DNA of 64,000 nucleotides from positions 124,001 through 188,000 of the forward strand of contig JAEYDD010000067.1 of the NCBI GenBank assembly GCA_023404095.1. The letters run 5' to 3'. The position numbers and the translations under genes are program-made. The stretch is from Pseudomonadota bacterium (GTDB taxonomy: Bacteria > Pseudomonadota > Alphaproteobacteria > Rhizobiales > Rhizobiaceae). Below the pieces are notes generated by a model. It ran no database searches. It saw nothing but the letters and a program-made list of their open reading frames with translations, and had not been told where the DNA came from. This document shows, piece after piece, positions 1 through 7,877 of this stretch (its first letter is position 1; each line of letters begins with the position of its first letter).

Positions 1-2
1 TC

Positions 3-2918
3 AGCGAGAACGGGGGAGGCCCTGCCTATGGCGGCACGCCCTCCGACGACAGCGTCGTTGAGGCGATTGCCGACCTCAGGGCGCGAGGTCTGAAGGTGTA
101 TCTCTATCCCTTCGTGCTGATGGACGTGCCGGCGGGAAACGCGCTGCCCGATCCCTACGGCGGCACCGGGCAGCCGCCCTATCCGTGGCGCGGGCGGATC
201 ACCTGCCATCCGGCACCGGGACTTCCGGCGAGCGCCGACAGGACGGCTGAGGCCCGCGCGCAGGTGGCCGCATTCTGTGGGGCGGCGCAAGAAGGCGACT
301 TCTCCGTTTCGGGAGCATCGGTCTCCTTCGGTGGCGAAGACGAGGGCTATCGCCGCATGATCCTGCACTACGCGCTGCTGGCAAGAGCTGCGGGCGGCGT
401 GGACGGCTTCATCATCGGCTCGGAAATGCGCGGGCTGACGCAGGTGCGCGATGGGGCGGACGCGTTTCCTTTCGTCGAGGAATTGTGCGACCTCGCACAG
501 GACGTGCGCGTCGTCCTCGGACCGGAGACGAAGCTGACCTACGGTGCCGACTGGAGCGAGTACTTCGGCTATCACCCGGCCGACGGCAGCGGCGAGGTGC
601 ATTTCCATCTCGATCCGCTCTGGGCGTCGCCGGCGATCGACGCTGTCGGCATCGACAACTACATGCCGCTTTCCGACTGGCGGGACGGCGACGCGCTCTC
701 GGGCAATCCGGACGGCTTCCGGCTGGCGGACGACGAGGATGCCATGCGCAGCATGATTGCCTCCGGCGAGGGCTTCGACTGGTACTATGCCGATGCGGAA
801 GGCCGGGCCGAGCGCGTGCGCCTGCCGATCACCGACGGTCTGGCAGGACGCGACTGGCTCTATCGCTACAAGGACCTCGCCGGCTGGTGGACGAACCAGC
901 ACTACGAGCGCTCCGGCGGCGTGGAGCACGCTGAGCCGACCGGCTGGGTGCCACGGGCAAAGCCGATCTGGTTCACCGAGCTCGGTTGCCCGGCCGTGGA
1001 CAAGGGCGCCAACCAGCCGAACGTCTTCACCGACCCGAAAAGTGCGGAGAATGCGCTGCCCTACTTTTCCGGCGGCGGACGGGCGGATGCGATGCAGCGC
1101 CGCTTTTTCGACGCCCATCTCGACTGGTGGCGGCGCGCGAGCGGGCCGGAGCCGGACATGGTCGATCCGGACTACATCTTTGTCTGGACCTGGGATGCGC
1201 GTCCCTATCCGGCCTTTCCGGAGAACGACGCGCTCTGGGCGGACGGGCACAACTGGCAGCTTGGGCACTGGCTGAACGGGCGGCTCGGCGCATCGACCGT
1301 TGCCGATACGATCGCGGCGATCCTGCACGATCACGGCTTTGCCGATTTCGACGTCTCCATGGTGAGCGGCGACCTGACCGGCTTCGTGCAGGCCGAGCCG
1401 GGGTCGGCGCGCAGCCTGCTGGAAGCGCTGATGGCGGCGTTCCAGATCGACGCGGTCGAGGAGGGGCGGACGCTCCGCTTCCGGTCGCGCTCGCGGGTGG
1501 CGCTGCCGGCGCATGCGATCGAGGTGCTTGCCGAGCGTCCCGACGAGGCGGCTTTCGAGGAGGTGCGTGGCCATCTGGGCGAATTCGCCAGCGAAGCCGT
1601 GCTCGACCATATCTCGGACACAGCAGCCTACCAGCAGGTGACTGCCCGTTCCCGCCGCAAGACGACCGGAAGCGACCGGCTGCTACGCCTGTCTCTGCCG
1701 GCGGTGATGCATCCGACCGCTGCGGCAGGCGCGGTGGAAGCGGCGCTGCGCGATCATCGCGCCGCCATGCGCAGGCTGAGCTTCAGGCTGCCGCCGAATG
1801 CGCTGGCGGTCATGCCGGGTGACGTCGTGGAGCTTGTCGAGGGGCCGGAAGGGCGTTTCGTCGTCACGCGCGTCACGGAGGGCGAGGTTCGCGAAATCGA
1901 GGCGCAGAGCTTTGCGGGCGGCGAGGCGAGCGTGCCGGCGCCACCGGCCCTTCGTACCGCCAGATCCGCCGCCGGCCTGGAGGCATCGGCATTTCTGCCG
2001 GAGGTGAGCTTCCTCGATCTGCCCTGCTTCGAGTCGGGGGCGGAGGAGAGTTTCGCCCGCGTCGCGGCCTATGCGAAGCCGTGGCGGCCGATGCTGGTTT
2101 CGTCCTCGTCGGGGACAGAAGGCTATTCGCCCCGCGTCCGTCTCGAACGGCCAGCGCGGATCGGCAAACTGGTGGCGGACCTGCCCCCAGGCCCCTCCGG
2201 GCTCTTCGACCGGGCCAATGCGCTCGAAATCGAACTCCCGTTCGGCGCACTTTCATCCATCGGCAGGAGTGCGGTGTTGGGTGGCGAGAACCGGCTGGCA
2301 ATCGGAACGCCGGGCGGCGGCTGGGAAATCCTCGGCTTTCTCGAGGCGGAGGAAGTCGCTCCCCGGCGCTGGCGGCTTGCCGGCCTGCTGCGAGGACTGG
2401 CGGGCAGCGAGGACGCCATGGTCGAAGGACATGCCGCGGGCGCCACGGTCGTCATTCTCGATGGCGCGGTGCGGCCGCTCTCGCTTGCCGTCGAGGAGGC
2501 GGGGCGAAGCTTCAACTTCATCGTCGAGGCACGCGGCACTGCCGACGTGCCGGTTCCGACGGTCTTTGCCGGCGGCATACGCGCGAGGACGCCGATCGCG
2601 CCGGTGCACCTGCGCGGCCGGCGGCTTGCGGGCGGCGGTGTAGGGTTTTCCTGGATACGTCGGGCACGGCGCAATGCGGATGGATGGGATGGCTTCGAAA
2701 TTCCTCTCGACGAGCCGTTCGAGTCCTACCGCCTCGACATTCTGTCCGGGGACGCGGCGGTTCGCACCGTGGAAACGGATACGCCGTCCTACGTCTACCA
2801 GCCCGAAGACGAACTTTCCGACTTCGGCGCGGCGCAGCCGTCACTCACCATCCAGGTGCGGCAGCTCGGCCTGTTCGTCCGCGAGGGCACAGCCGCGCGC
2901 AGGACCATCGCACTTTGA
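3..2918 (+). CDS. GTA-type phage tail protein with TIM-barrel domain (5' end outside window)
   Basis: The reading frame is open from the first bases of the window, so the start lies upstream and about 970 residues are visible. The visible N-terminal third carries the glycoside-hydrolase-like TIM barrel found in gene transfer agent tail proteins: it contains DWSEYFGYHP, then GIDNYMPLSDW and, about 100 residues on, WFTELGCPAVDKG. The remainder resembles the phage tail (baseplate hub) domain that follows it in this family, which usually totals about 1,250-1,300 residues. In GTA clusters this is the last large tail gene, thought to act at the tail tip or in cell-envelope interaction. A small membrane protein follows after 24 bp. 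Family assignment is from motif recognition; whether a complete GTA cluster lies upstream cannot be seen. Confidence 0.85.
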   Translation, partial: SENGGGPAYGGTPSDDSVVEAIADLRARGLKVYLYPFVLMDVPAGNALPDPYGGTGQPPYPWRGRITCHPAPGLPASADRTAEARAQVAAFCGAAQEGDFSVSGASVSFGGEDEGYRRMILHYALLARAAGGVDGFIIGSEMRGLTQVRDGADAFPFVEELCDLAQDVRVVLGPETKLTYGADWSEYFGYHPADGSGEVHFHLDPLWASPAIDAVGIDNYMPLSDWRDGDALSGNPDGFRLADDEDAMRSMIASGEGFDWYYADAEGRAERVRLPITDGLAGRDWLYRYKDLAGWWTNQHYERSGGVEHAEPTGWVPRAKPIWFTELGCPAVDKGANQPNVFTDPKSAENALPYFSGGGRADAMQRRFFDAHLDWWRRASGPEPDMVDPDYIFVWTWDARPYPAFPENDALWADGHNWQLGHWLNGRLGASTVADTIAAILHDHGFADFDVSMVSGDLTGFVQAEPGSARSLLEALMAAFQIDAVEEGRTLRFRSRSRVALPAHAIEVLAERPDEAAFEEVRGHLGEFASEAVLDHISDTAAYQQVTARSRRKTTGSDRLLRLSLPAVMHPTAAAGAVEAALRDHRAAMRRLSFRLPPNALAVMPGDVVELVEGPEGRFVVTRVTEGEVREIEAQSFAGGEASVPAPPALRTARSAAGLEASAFLPEVSFLDLPCFESGAEESFARVAAYAKPWRPMLVSSSSGTEGYSPRVRLERPARIGKLVADLPPGPSGLFDRANALEIELPFGALSSIGRSAVLGGENRLAIGTPGGGWEILGFLEAEEVAPRRWRLAGLLRGLAGSEDAMVEGHAAGATVVILDGAVRPLSLAVEEAGRSFNFIVEARGTADVPVPTVFAGGIRARTPIAPVHLRGRRLAGGGVGFSWIRRARRNADGWDGFEIPLDEPFESYRLDILSGDAAVRTVETDTPSYVYQPEDELSDFGAAQPSLTIQVRQLGLFVREGTAARRTIAL

Positions 2919-2942
2919 TCAATTCCAGCAAGGGAGCCTTCC

Positions 2943-3152
2943 ATGGAACCGGACCTCAAACCCTGGTACCTGTCGAAAACCGTATGGGGTGGCCTGCTCG
3001 CGATCGCGGCCTCGGTCCTGAACCTCGCCGGCATCGAGCTGAGCGACGGCGATCACGCCACGCTGGCCGATCAGCTGACGGCTTTTTTCGCCGCGGCCGG
3101 CGGAATCATCGCTGTCGCGGGACGACTGGCCGCCAACAGGCGGTTGCGCTGA
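2943..3152 (+). CDS. Small two-helix membrane protein, possibly holin-like
   Basis: This 69-residue protein starts at an ATG 6 nt after an AAGGGAG-type ribosome binding site. Two hydrophobic stretches (about residues 11-30 and 45-62) are joined by an acidic loop, and the C-terminus is arginine-rich (ANRRLR). This layout fits a small holin or spanin-associated membrane protein. Its position directly behind the GTA tail gene, on the same strand with a 24-bp gap, supports a role in release of phage-like particles. No diagnostic motif was recognised, so the holin label is an inference from size, topology and context. Confidence 0.6.
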   Translation: MEPDLKPWYLSKTVWGGLLAIAASVLNLAGIELSDGDHATLADQLTAFFAAAGGIIAVAGRLAANRRLR

Positions 3153-3257
3153 CCGCGGCCGGTTTGCGCGCGAAAATCGTCGGGACATTCATTTGCCATT
3201 CAGCGTCGTTGCGTTAATTCTGACGGCCAAGTTGACCGTGCCATCGAAAGTAAGTCC

Positions 3258-3512
3258 ATGACCTCGCCTCTCCTCATCGCTGCGACAGCCGCCAGCATGG
3301 CTGTGTTCGCGCCGCCTGCCGCGGACCGTCTTCAAGACGTCCTGACGGTGGCGTCCGATTGCAGCGACGCCGCGCGCCAGGTCGTTGCGGACACGGGCGG
3401 TGAACTGCTATCTGCTCAGCCGCGCAACGGCGTTTGCGTGGTAACGGTGCTGGTGCCCGGCAAGGGCAATGCCCGGCCGCGGAAGGTGACGGTGCGCGTA
3501 CCGATACAGTAA
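3258..3512 (+). CDS. feuN: FeuN-like small periplasmic modulator of the FeuPQ two-component system
   Basis: This 84-residue protein has an N-terminal hydrophobic stretch ending near AVFAPPAA, consistent with a signal peptide. The mature part is short, with one cysteine before SDAARQVV and one in NGVCVVTV, possibly forming a disulfide. It lies directly upstream of feuP and feuQ. In Sinorhizobium meliloti a small periplasmic protein of this size in the same position, FeuN, restrains FeuQ signalling and is essential for normal growth. I assign the name from size, predicted export and synteny rather than from a residue-level alignment. A strong hairpin between feuN and feuP could set their relative expression. 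Confidence 0.65.
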   Translation: MTSPLLIAATAASMAVFAPPAADRLQDVLTVASDCSDAARQVVADTGGELLSAQPRNGVCVVTVLVPGKGNARPRKVTVRVPIQ

Positions 3513-3520
3513 GCTGGTCC

Positions 3521-3540
3521 GGCCGCCCGACGGGGCGGCC
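3521..3540 (+). terminator. GC-rich hairpin between feuN and feuP
   Basis: GGCCGCCC and GGGCGGCC form a perfect 8-bp stem around a four-base GACG loop. It starts 9 nt after the feuN stop and ends 20 nt before the feuP start. No U-run follows, so it is more likely an attenuator or mRNA-stabilising stem than a full terminator. Confidence 0.55.
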
Positions 3541-3560
3541 TGGCAGAAGGGAACAGACAG

Positions 3561-4232
3561 ATGCGCATTCTCGTTGTCGAGGACGACGACAACCTCAACC
3601 GGCAGTTGGCGGAAGCCCTGAAGGAAGCAGGTTACGTGGTCGATCAGGCCTATGACGGCGAGGAGGGGCACTATCTCGGCGATGCCGAACCCTATGACGC
3701 CGTGATCCTCGACATCGGCCTGCCGCAGCTGGACGGCATCACGGTTCTGGAAAAATGGCGCGCGGACGGCAAGCGCATGCCCGTGCTTCTTTTGACGGCG
3801 CGCGACCGCTGGAGCGACAAGGTGGCTGGCATCGATGCGGGCGCCGACGACTACGTGGCAAAACCGTTCCATGTCGAGGAAGTGCTGGCGCGCATCCGTG
3901 CGCTCATCCGCCGCGCGGCGGGACATGCGAGCTCGGAGATCGTCTGCGGACCTGTCCGGCTCGACACCAAGGGGTCCAAGGCGACGGTGAACGGCGTGGC
4001 GCTGAAGCTGACGTCCCACGAGTACCGCCTTCTTTCCTACCTCATGCATCACATGGGGCAGGTGGTCTCGCGCACCGAACTCGTCGAGCACATGTACGAC
4101 CAGGACTTCGACCGCGACAGCAATACGATCGAAGTGTTCGTCGGCCGGCTGCGCAAGAAGATCGGCGTCGATCTGATCGAGACCGTGCGCGGGCTCGGCT
4201 ATCGCATGCAAGCGCCCGGCAATGGCCATTAA
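3561..4232 (+). CDS. feuP: FeuP, OmpR-family response regulator
   Basis: This 223-residue protein has a receiver domain (residues 1-115) with the acidic pair EDDD at 7-10, phosphoacceptor D51 in VILDIGLP, the conserved Thr in LLTARD and Lys in VAKPF. A winged-helix DNA-binding domain (about 130-220) ends in VRGLGYRM. The ATG follows the purine-rich AGAAGGGAACAG. It overlaps feuQ by 11 bp, so the two are translationally coupled. FeuPQ lies upstream of cycHJKL in Rhizobium leguminosarum, where it was linked to iron uptake; in S. meliloti it controls cyclic glucan export (ndvA). The neighbourhood here matches that arrangement. Confidence 0.9.
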   Translation: MRILVVEDDDNLNRQLAEALKEAGYVVDQAYDGEEGHYLGDAEPYDAVILDIGLPQLDGITVLEKWRADGKRMPVLLLTARDRWSDKVAGIDAGADDYVAKPFHVEEVLARIRALIRRAAGHASSEIVCGPVRLDTKGSKATVNGVALKLTSHEYRLLSYLMHHMGQVVSRTELVEHMYDQDFDRDSNTIEVFVGRLRKKIGVDLIETVRGLGYRMQAPGNGH

Positions 4233-5643
4233 GACACCCGGGGGCGCTCGGTCGCTCACGTTCCGCGTCCTGCTGCTCGCTTCGCTGTGGTCGGCGGTGG
4301 CGCTGGTGGTGATCGCGCTCGTGATCTCCACGCTCTATAGGCGCAGCGCCGAGGCGAGCTTCCAGGACCTGCTGCGTGCCCAGCTCTACAACGTCATCAA
4401 TTCGGTCTCCACCGACGAGAGCTTCCAACTGACCGGCAGCCCGCAACTGGGCGACCTGCGCTTCTCGCAGCCGCAGACCGGCTGGTACTGGATCGTCGAG
4501 CCGATCGGCGACAACTTTCCGAGCGAGCCCATGTCATCCACCTCGCTCGGTTACGGCAGCATTCCCATTCCCGACACGGAAACCATTCCGTTCGATACGC
4601 GCTACGAGCGCTACTACACGACAGAGGACACCTTCGGTAACAAGGTCGAGGTGGTCGAGACGGAAGTGGTGCTGGATCAGGAGGGGCGGACGGCGCGCTT
4701 TCGCATCGTTGGCAACCGCAACGTTCTGGAAGACGATATCCGGGCCTTTTCCCGCAATCTCTATCTGGCGCTCGCCGGCTTCGGTTTCGGAAGTCTGTGC
4801 CTCAACGCGGTCGCGATCCTGATCGGCCTGCGGCCGCTCGATCACGTGCGCAAGTCGCTGGAGCAGATCCGCGCCGGCCAGGCGGAACGGCTCGGCGGTA
4901 TCTTCCCTCGCGAGATCCAGCCGCTGGCAAGCGAGGTCAACGCGCTGATCGACAGCAATCGACGCATCATCGAGCGGGCGCGCATGCAGGTCGGCAATCT
5001 CGCCCATTCGCTCAAGACGCCGATCGCGGTGCTTCTGAACGAGGCGCGCGTGCTGCTTCCGCCGCACAGCGAACTGGTGCGTACGCAGGCGGAGGCGATG
5101 CAGGGCCAGGTCCAGTCCTACCTGAACCGCGCCCGCATCGCTGCCCAGCGCGAATCGGTTCTGGCGCGCACGGAGGCCGCCCCCGTTCTACAGCGCCTCG
5201 CACGCGTGATGCGCAGGCTGAACGCCGACATCGAGTTCCCGGTGACGATCGACCCGGAGGACCTGATGGTGGCGATGGAGCAGCAGGACATGGAGGAAGT
5301 CGTCGGCAACCTGCTCGAGAACGCCGCGCGCTATGCGCGAAGCACCGTTACGATCCGCGCCATTCTCGCCCCCGACGATCAGGCCGATGCGGATGCCCAG
5401 CGGCGGCGTTGGGTGGTCGTGGAGGTCGAGGACGACGGTCCGGGCCTTGAACCGGACCAGATCCAGGAGGCCCTGAAACGCGGACGACGGCTGGACGAAA
5501 GCAAGCCCGGGACAGGCCTTGGCCTGTCGATCGTTCGCGAGATCACTTCGGAGTATCAGGGAACGCTGACGCTGGCGCGCGGAAGCATGGGCGGCCTCCT
5601 GGCACGCCTCGTCCTGCCCGCGGTTGCAAAGGATGTTGCCTGA
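4222..5643 (+). CDS. feuQ: FeuQ, membrane sensor histidine kinase
   Basis: This 473-residue kinase has transmembrane segments at about residues 14-36 and 170-192, flanking a periplasmic sensor region of about 130 residues. A HAMP-like linker follows, then a PhoQ-type dimerisation/phosphoacceptor motif NLAHSLKTP with H262, and an HATPase domain with LLENAARYA, EDDGPGL and GTGLGLS. Its start overlaps the end of feuP. Partner: FeuP. In S. meliloti the periplasmic FeuN is reported to modulate FeuQ, which fits the gene found just upstream. The sensed signal is not visible in the sequence. Confidence 0.9.
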   Translation: MAIKTPGGARSLTFRVLLLASLWSAVALVVIALVISTLYRRSAEASFQDLLRAQLYNVINSVSTDESFQLTGSPQLGDLRFSQPQTGWYWIVEPIGDNFPSEPMSSTSLGYGSIPIPDTETIPFDTRYERYYTTEDTFGNKVEVVETEVVLDQEGRTARFRIVGNRNVLEDDIRAFSRNLYLALAGFGFGSLCLNAVAILIGLRPLDHVRKSLEQIRAGQAERLGGIFPREIQPLASEVNALIDSNRRIIERARMQVGNLAHSLKTPIAVLLNEARVLLPPHSELVRTQAEAMQGQVQSYLNRARIAAQRESVLARTEAAPVLQRLARVMRRLNADIEFPVTIDPEDLMVAMEQQDMEEVVGNLLENAARYARSTVTIRAILAPDDQADADAQRRRWVVVEVEDDGPGLEPDQIQEALKRGRRLDESKPGTGLGLSIVREITSEYQGTLTLARGSMGGLLARLVLPAVAKDVA

Positions 5644-5729
5644 TGTCGAAGACAGTGCAAGATAGGTGCGCCGGCGCTGCTGCGTCCGGTAGAGTGCGAG
5701 CCAGTGCGGATCGGGAAAAAAGGCTTGAA

Positions 5730-6182
5730 ATGACGCAGACACACCGGGTGAGCAGGAAATCGCGTGTCGTTACCATTCCGGTGGTGGTTGCTTCGATCGG
5801 GCTTGCAGGTTGCACGACGACGTCTGGGCGGACGGTCGGCGCGGCGAGTGCGTCGGCCGGCGCCGCCGTTTCCTCGGCGTCCTATATTTCCGCCCTTGAA
5901 GGCGGCCTTGTCTCCAAGGCGAACGGCATCACGCTGTCGACCGCCGACCGCCAGCGGGCGCTGGAAGCCGAATACCGTGCGCTCGAGGCGGCACCCGGCG
6001 GGCAGCCGGTGGTATGGCAGGGGCGCGGCGTGCAGGGCTCGGTGGTCGCGGCGGCTCCCTATCAGGTCGGTTCTCAGAACTGCCGCCAATACAGTCATAC
6101 AGTGATTGCCGATGGCCGAGAGACCGTCAGCCGCGGCGCTGCGTGCCGGACGGCCGCAGGCACCTGGACGCCTTTGAGCTAG
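5730..6182 (+). CDS. Small surface lipoprotein (17-kDa antigen-like)
   Basis: The start at 5730 gives 150 residues with a basic N-terminus, a hydrophobic segment and the lipobox LAGC. An earlier in-frame ATG at 5643 overlaps the feuQ stop, but would put an implausibly long leader before the lipobox. The lipobox is followed by a low-complexity Thr/Ser/Gly/Ala stretch, and the C-terminal half contains SQNCRQYSHTV, characteristic of rickettsial 17-kDa/RT0821-type surface antigens common in Rhizobiales. It probably sits in the outer membrane. It may be cotranscribed with feuQ. Function is unknown. Confidence 0.8.
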   Translation: MTQTHRVSRKSRVVTIPVVVASIGLAGCTTTSGRTVGAASASAGAAVSSASYISALEGGLVSKANGITLSTADRQRALEAEYRALEAAPGGQPVVWQGRGVQGSVVAAAPYQVGSQNCRQYSHTVIADGRETVSRGAACRTAAGTWTPLS

Positions 6183-6285
6183 GGACTTCGCGTCCGTAGG
6201 GACCGCTTGCGGCTAAACGCCTCAAATCTCCGTCAATTCGGCTTTTGCAATTGGAAAAGGCATGGTGTTCCATTAATTGGACCTC

Positions 6286-7428
6286 ATGTTCTTCTGGATC
6301 CTTGTTGCCGTTCTCACCGCCGCGGTCGCGGCCGTCCTGCTCCTCCCGCTGCTGCGGGCAGGGGGGCGTTCGAATGTCGACGATGCGAACGACGCCGAGG
6401 TCTACCGCGACCAACTGGACGAGCTCACGCGCGATGAGGCTGCAGGCCTGATCGGCAAGGCGGAGGCCGAACTGGCGCGGGCCGAGATCGCCCGGCGCCT
6501 GATCGCGGCCACGGCACGCGATGGGGCCGGCAGGGACGGGCAACAACCTGAAACGACGCGGCGCCGCAATCTGTTGGCTCAGGCGCTGATCATCGTCGTC
6601 ATGCCGGCCGTGGGGCTCTGTCTCTACTTGTCGGCCGGACACCCCGAGCTTCCCGCACAGCCGCTGGCCGCACGCCTCGCCAATCCCGGCAACGACGTCA
6701 ACATCCTGATCGCCAAGGCGGAAGCTCATCTCGCCGAGAACCCGGACGACGGGGCCGGCTGGGATATTCTCGCGCCCATATACTACCGCAGCGGGCGGAT
6801 CGAGGATTCGGCCAATGCCTATCGGGAGGGGATCCGCGTGCTTGGACCGTCCGCGGCAAGGCTCGACGGATACGCCGAGGCGCTGATCGCGCTTTCGGGC
6901 GGGATCGTCACGAGGGATGCGCGCGAGGTGCTGCAGCAGTCGCAGGCGCTGGATGCCGCCAATCCGCGCACGCGCTTCTACCTCGCGTTGGCGCTGGAAC
7001 AGGAAGGCAGGCGCAACGAGGCGCTGGCGGCCTTCGAGGCGCTGGCAAAGGATTCGCCGGCCGACGCCCCCTGGCTGCCGCTCGTAAACCGCCACGTCGC
7101 CGGCCTTACCCGCGCAGAGCAGGCGAAGCCCCCTGGCAATCCCGATGCAGCGCAAGTGGCAGCCGCCGACGAGATGACGCCGGACGATCGCCGACAGATG
7201 ATTGCCGGAATGGTCGAAAGCCTTGCGAGCCGGTTGAAGCAAGATCCCGACAATTTCGAGGGCTGGATGCGCATCATCCGTTCCTATGCTGTCCTGGATC
7301 AAAGGCAGGCGGCAGAGGACGCCCTACGCATGGCGCTCAAGAATTTTCCGCCGCAGAGCGAGAATGGCAGGCAACTGCTGGCGCTGGCGGACGAACTGGC
7401 GATCAGGGTCGAGGGTAGCGGGCAATGA
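6286..7428 (+). CDS. cycH: CycH/CcmI, cytochrome c maturation apocytochrome chaperone
   Basis: About 380 residues. The N-terminal helix FFWILVAVLTA is followed by EVYRDQLDEL, the family signature; a second helix (about residues 103-120) and TPR-like helices fill the periplasmic C-terminal part. CcmI presents apocytochrome c to the heme ligation machinery. I prefer the ATG at 6286; a TTG nine bases upstream is the alternative. The stop overlaps the cycJ start (ATGA), so the cyc genes form one coupled operon. Confidence 0.9.
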   Translation: MFFWILVAVLTAAVAAVLLLPLLRAGGRSNVDDANDAEVYRDQLDELTRDEAAGLIGKAEAELARAEIARRLIAATARDGAGRDGQQPETTRRRNLLAQALIIVVMPAVGLCLYLSAGHPELPAQPLAARLANPGNDVNILIAKAEAHLAENPDDGAGWDILAPIYYRSGRIEDSANAYREGIRVLGPSAARLDGYAEALIALSGGIVTRDAREVLQQSQALDAANPRTRFYLALALEQEGRRNEALAAFEALAKDSPADAPWLPLVNRHVAGLTRAEQAKPPGNPDAAQVAAADEMTPDDRRQMIAGMVESLASRLKQDPDNFEGWMRIIRSYAVLDQRQAAEDALRMALKNFPPQSENGRQLLALADELAIRVEGSGQ

Positions 7429-7877
7429 CACGCAAGCAGAAACGGTTGGCAGTCATCGGCGGGGGCGTGGGCTTCCTGCTTGCGGCGGTGTTGCTGGTCA
7501 TGTTCGCCTTCAGCCAGTCGATCGCCTATTTTTATGTGCCGGGCGATCTTGCCACCGCCAACGTGCCGCCCGGAACGCGCATCCGGCTCGGCGGTCTCGT
7601 CGAGACGGGCACGGTGAAGCGCGGCGAAGGTTCAACCGTGACGTTTGCCGTGACCGACACGATCGGTACCGTGCCGGTGACCTATACCGGCATCCTGCCG
7701 GATCTCTTTCGCGAGGGGCAGGGTGTCGTCGCCGAGGGCAGCTTCGCGGCCGGCAGCGCCGTCTTCGTTGCCGACACCGTGCTCGCCAAGCATGATGAAA
7801 CCTACATGCCGAAAGACGTGGCCGACCGCCTCAAGGCCCAAGGCGTGACGCTCAGCGGCAAGGAGACGATCCGGTGA
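7425..7877 (+). CDS. cycJ: CycJ/CcmE, heme chaperone
   Basis: This 150-residue protein has one N-terminal membrane anchor (about residues 9-30) and a periplasmic beta-barrel. The heme-binding histidine H123 sits in LAKHDETYMP, with the conserved tyrosine four residues on. CcmE receives heme covalently and passes it to the CcmF/CcmH ligase. It overlaps both neighbours by 4 bp (ATGA upstream, GTGA downstream). Confidence 0.95.
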   Translation: MTRKQKRLAVIGGGVGFLLAAVLLVMFAFSQSIAYFYVPGDLATANVPPGTRIRLGGLVETGTVKRGEGSTVTFAVTDTIGTVPVTYTGILPDLFREGQGVVAEGSFAAGSAVFVADTVLAKHDETYMPKDVADRLKAQGVTLSGKETIR

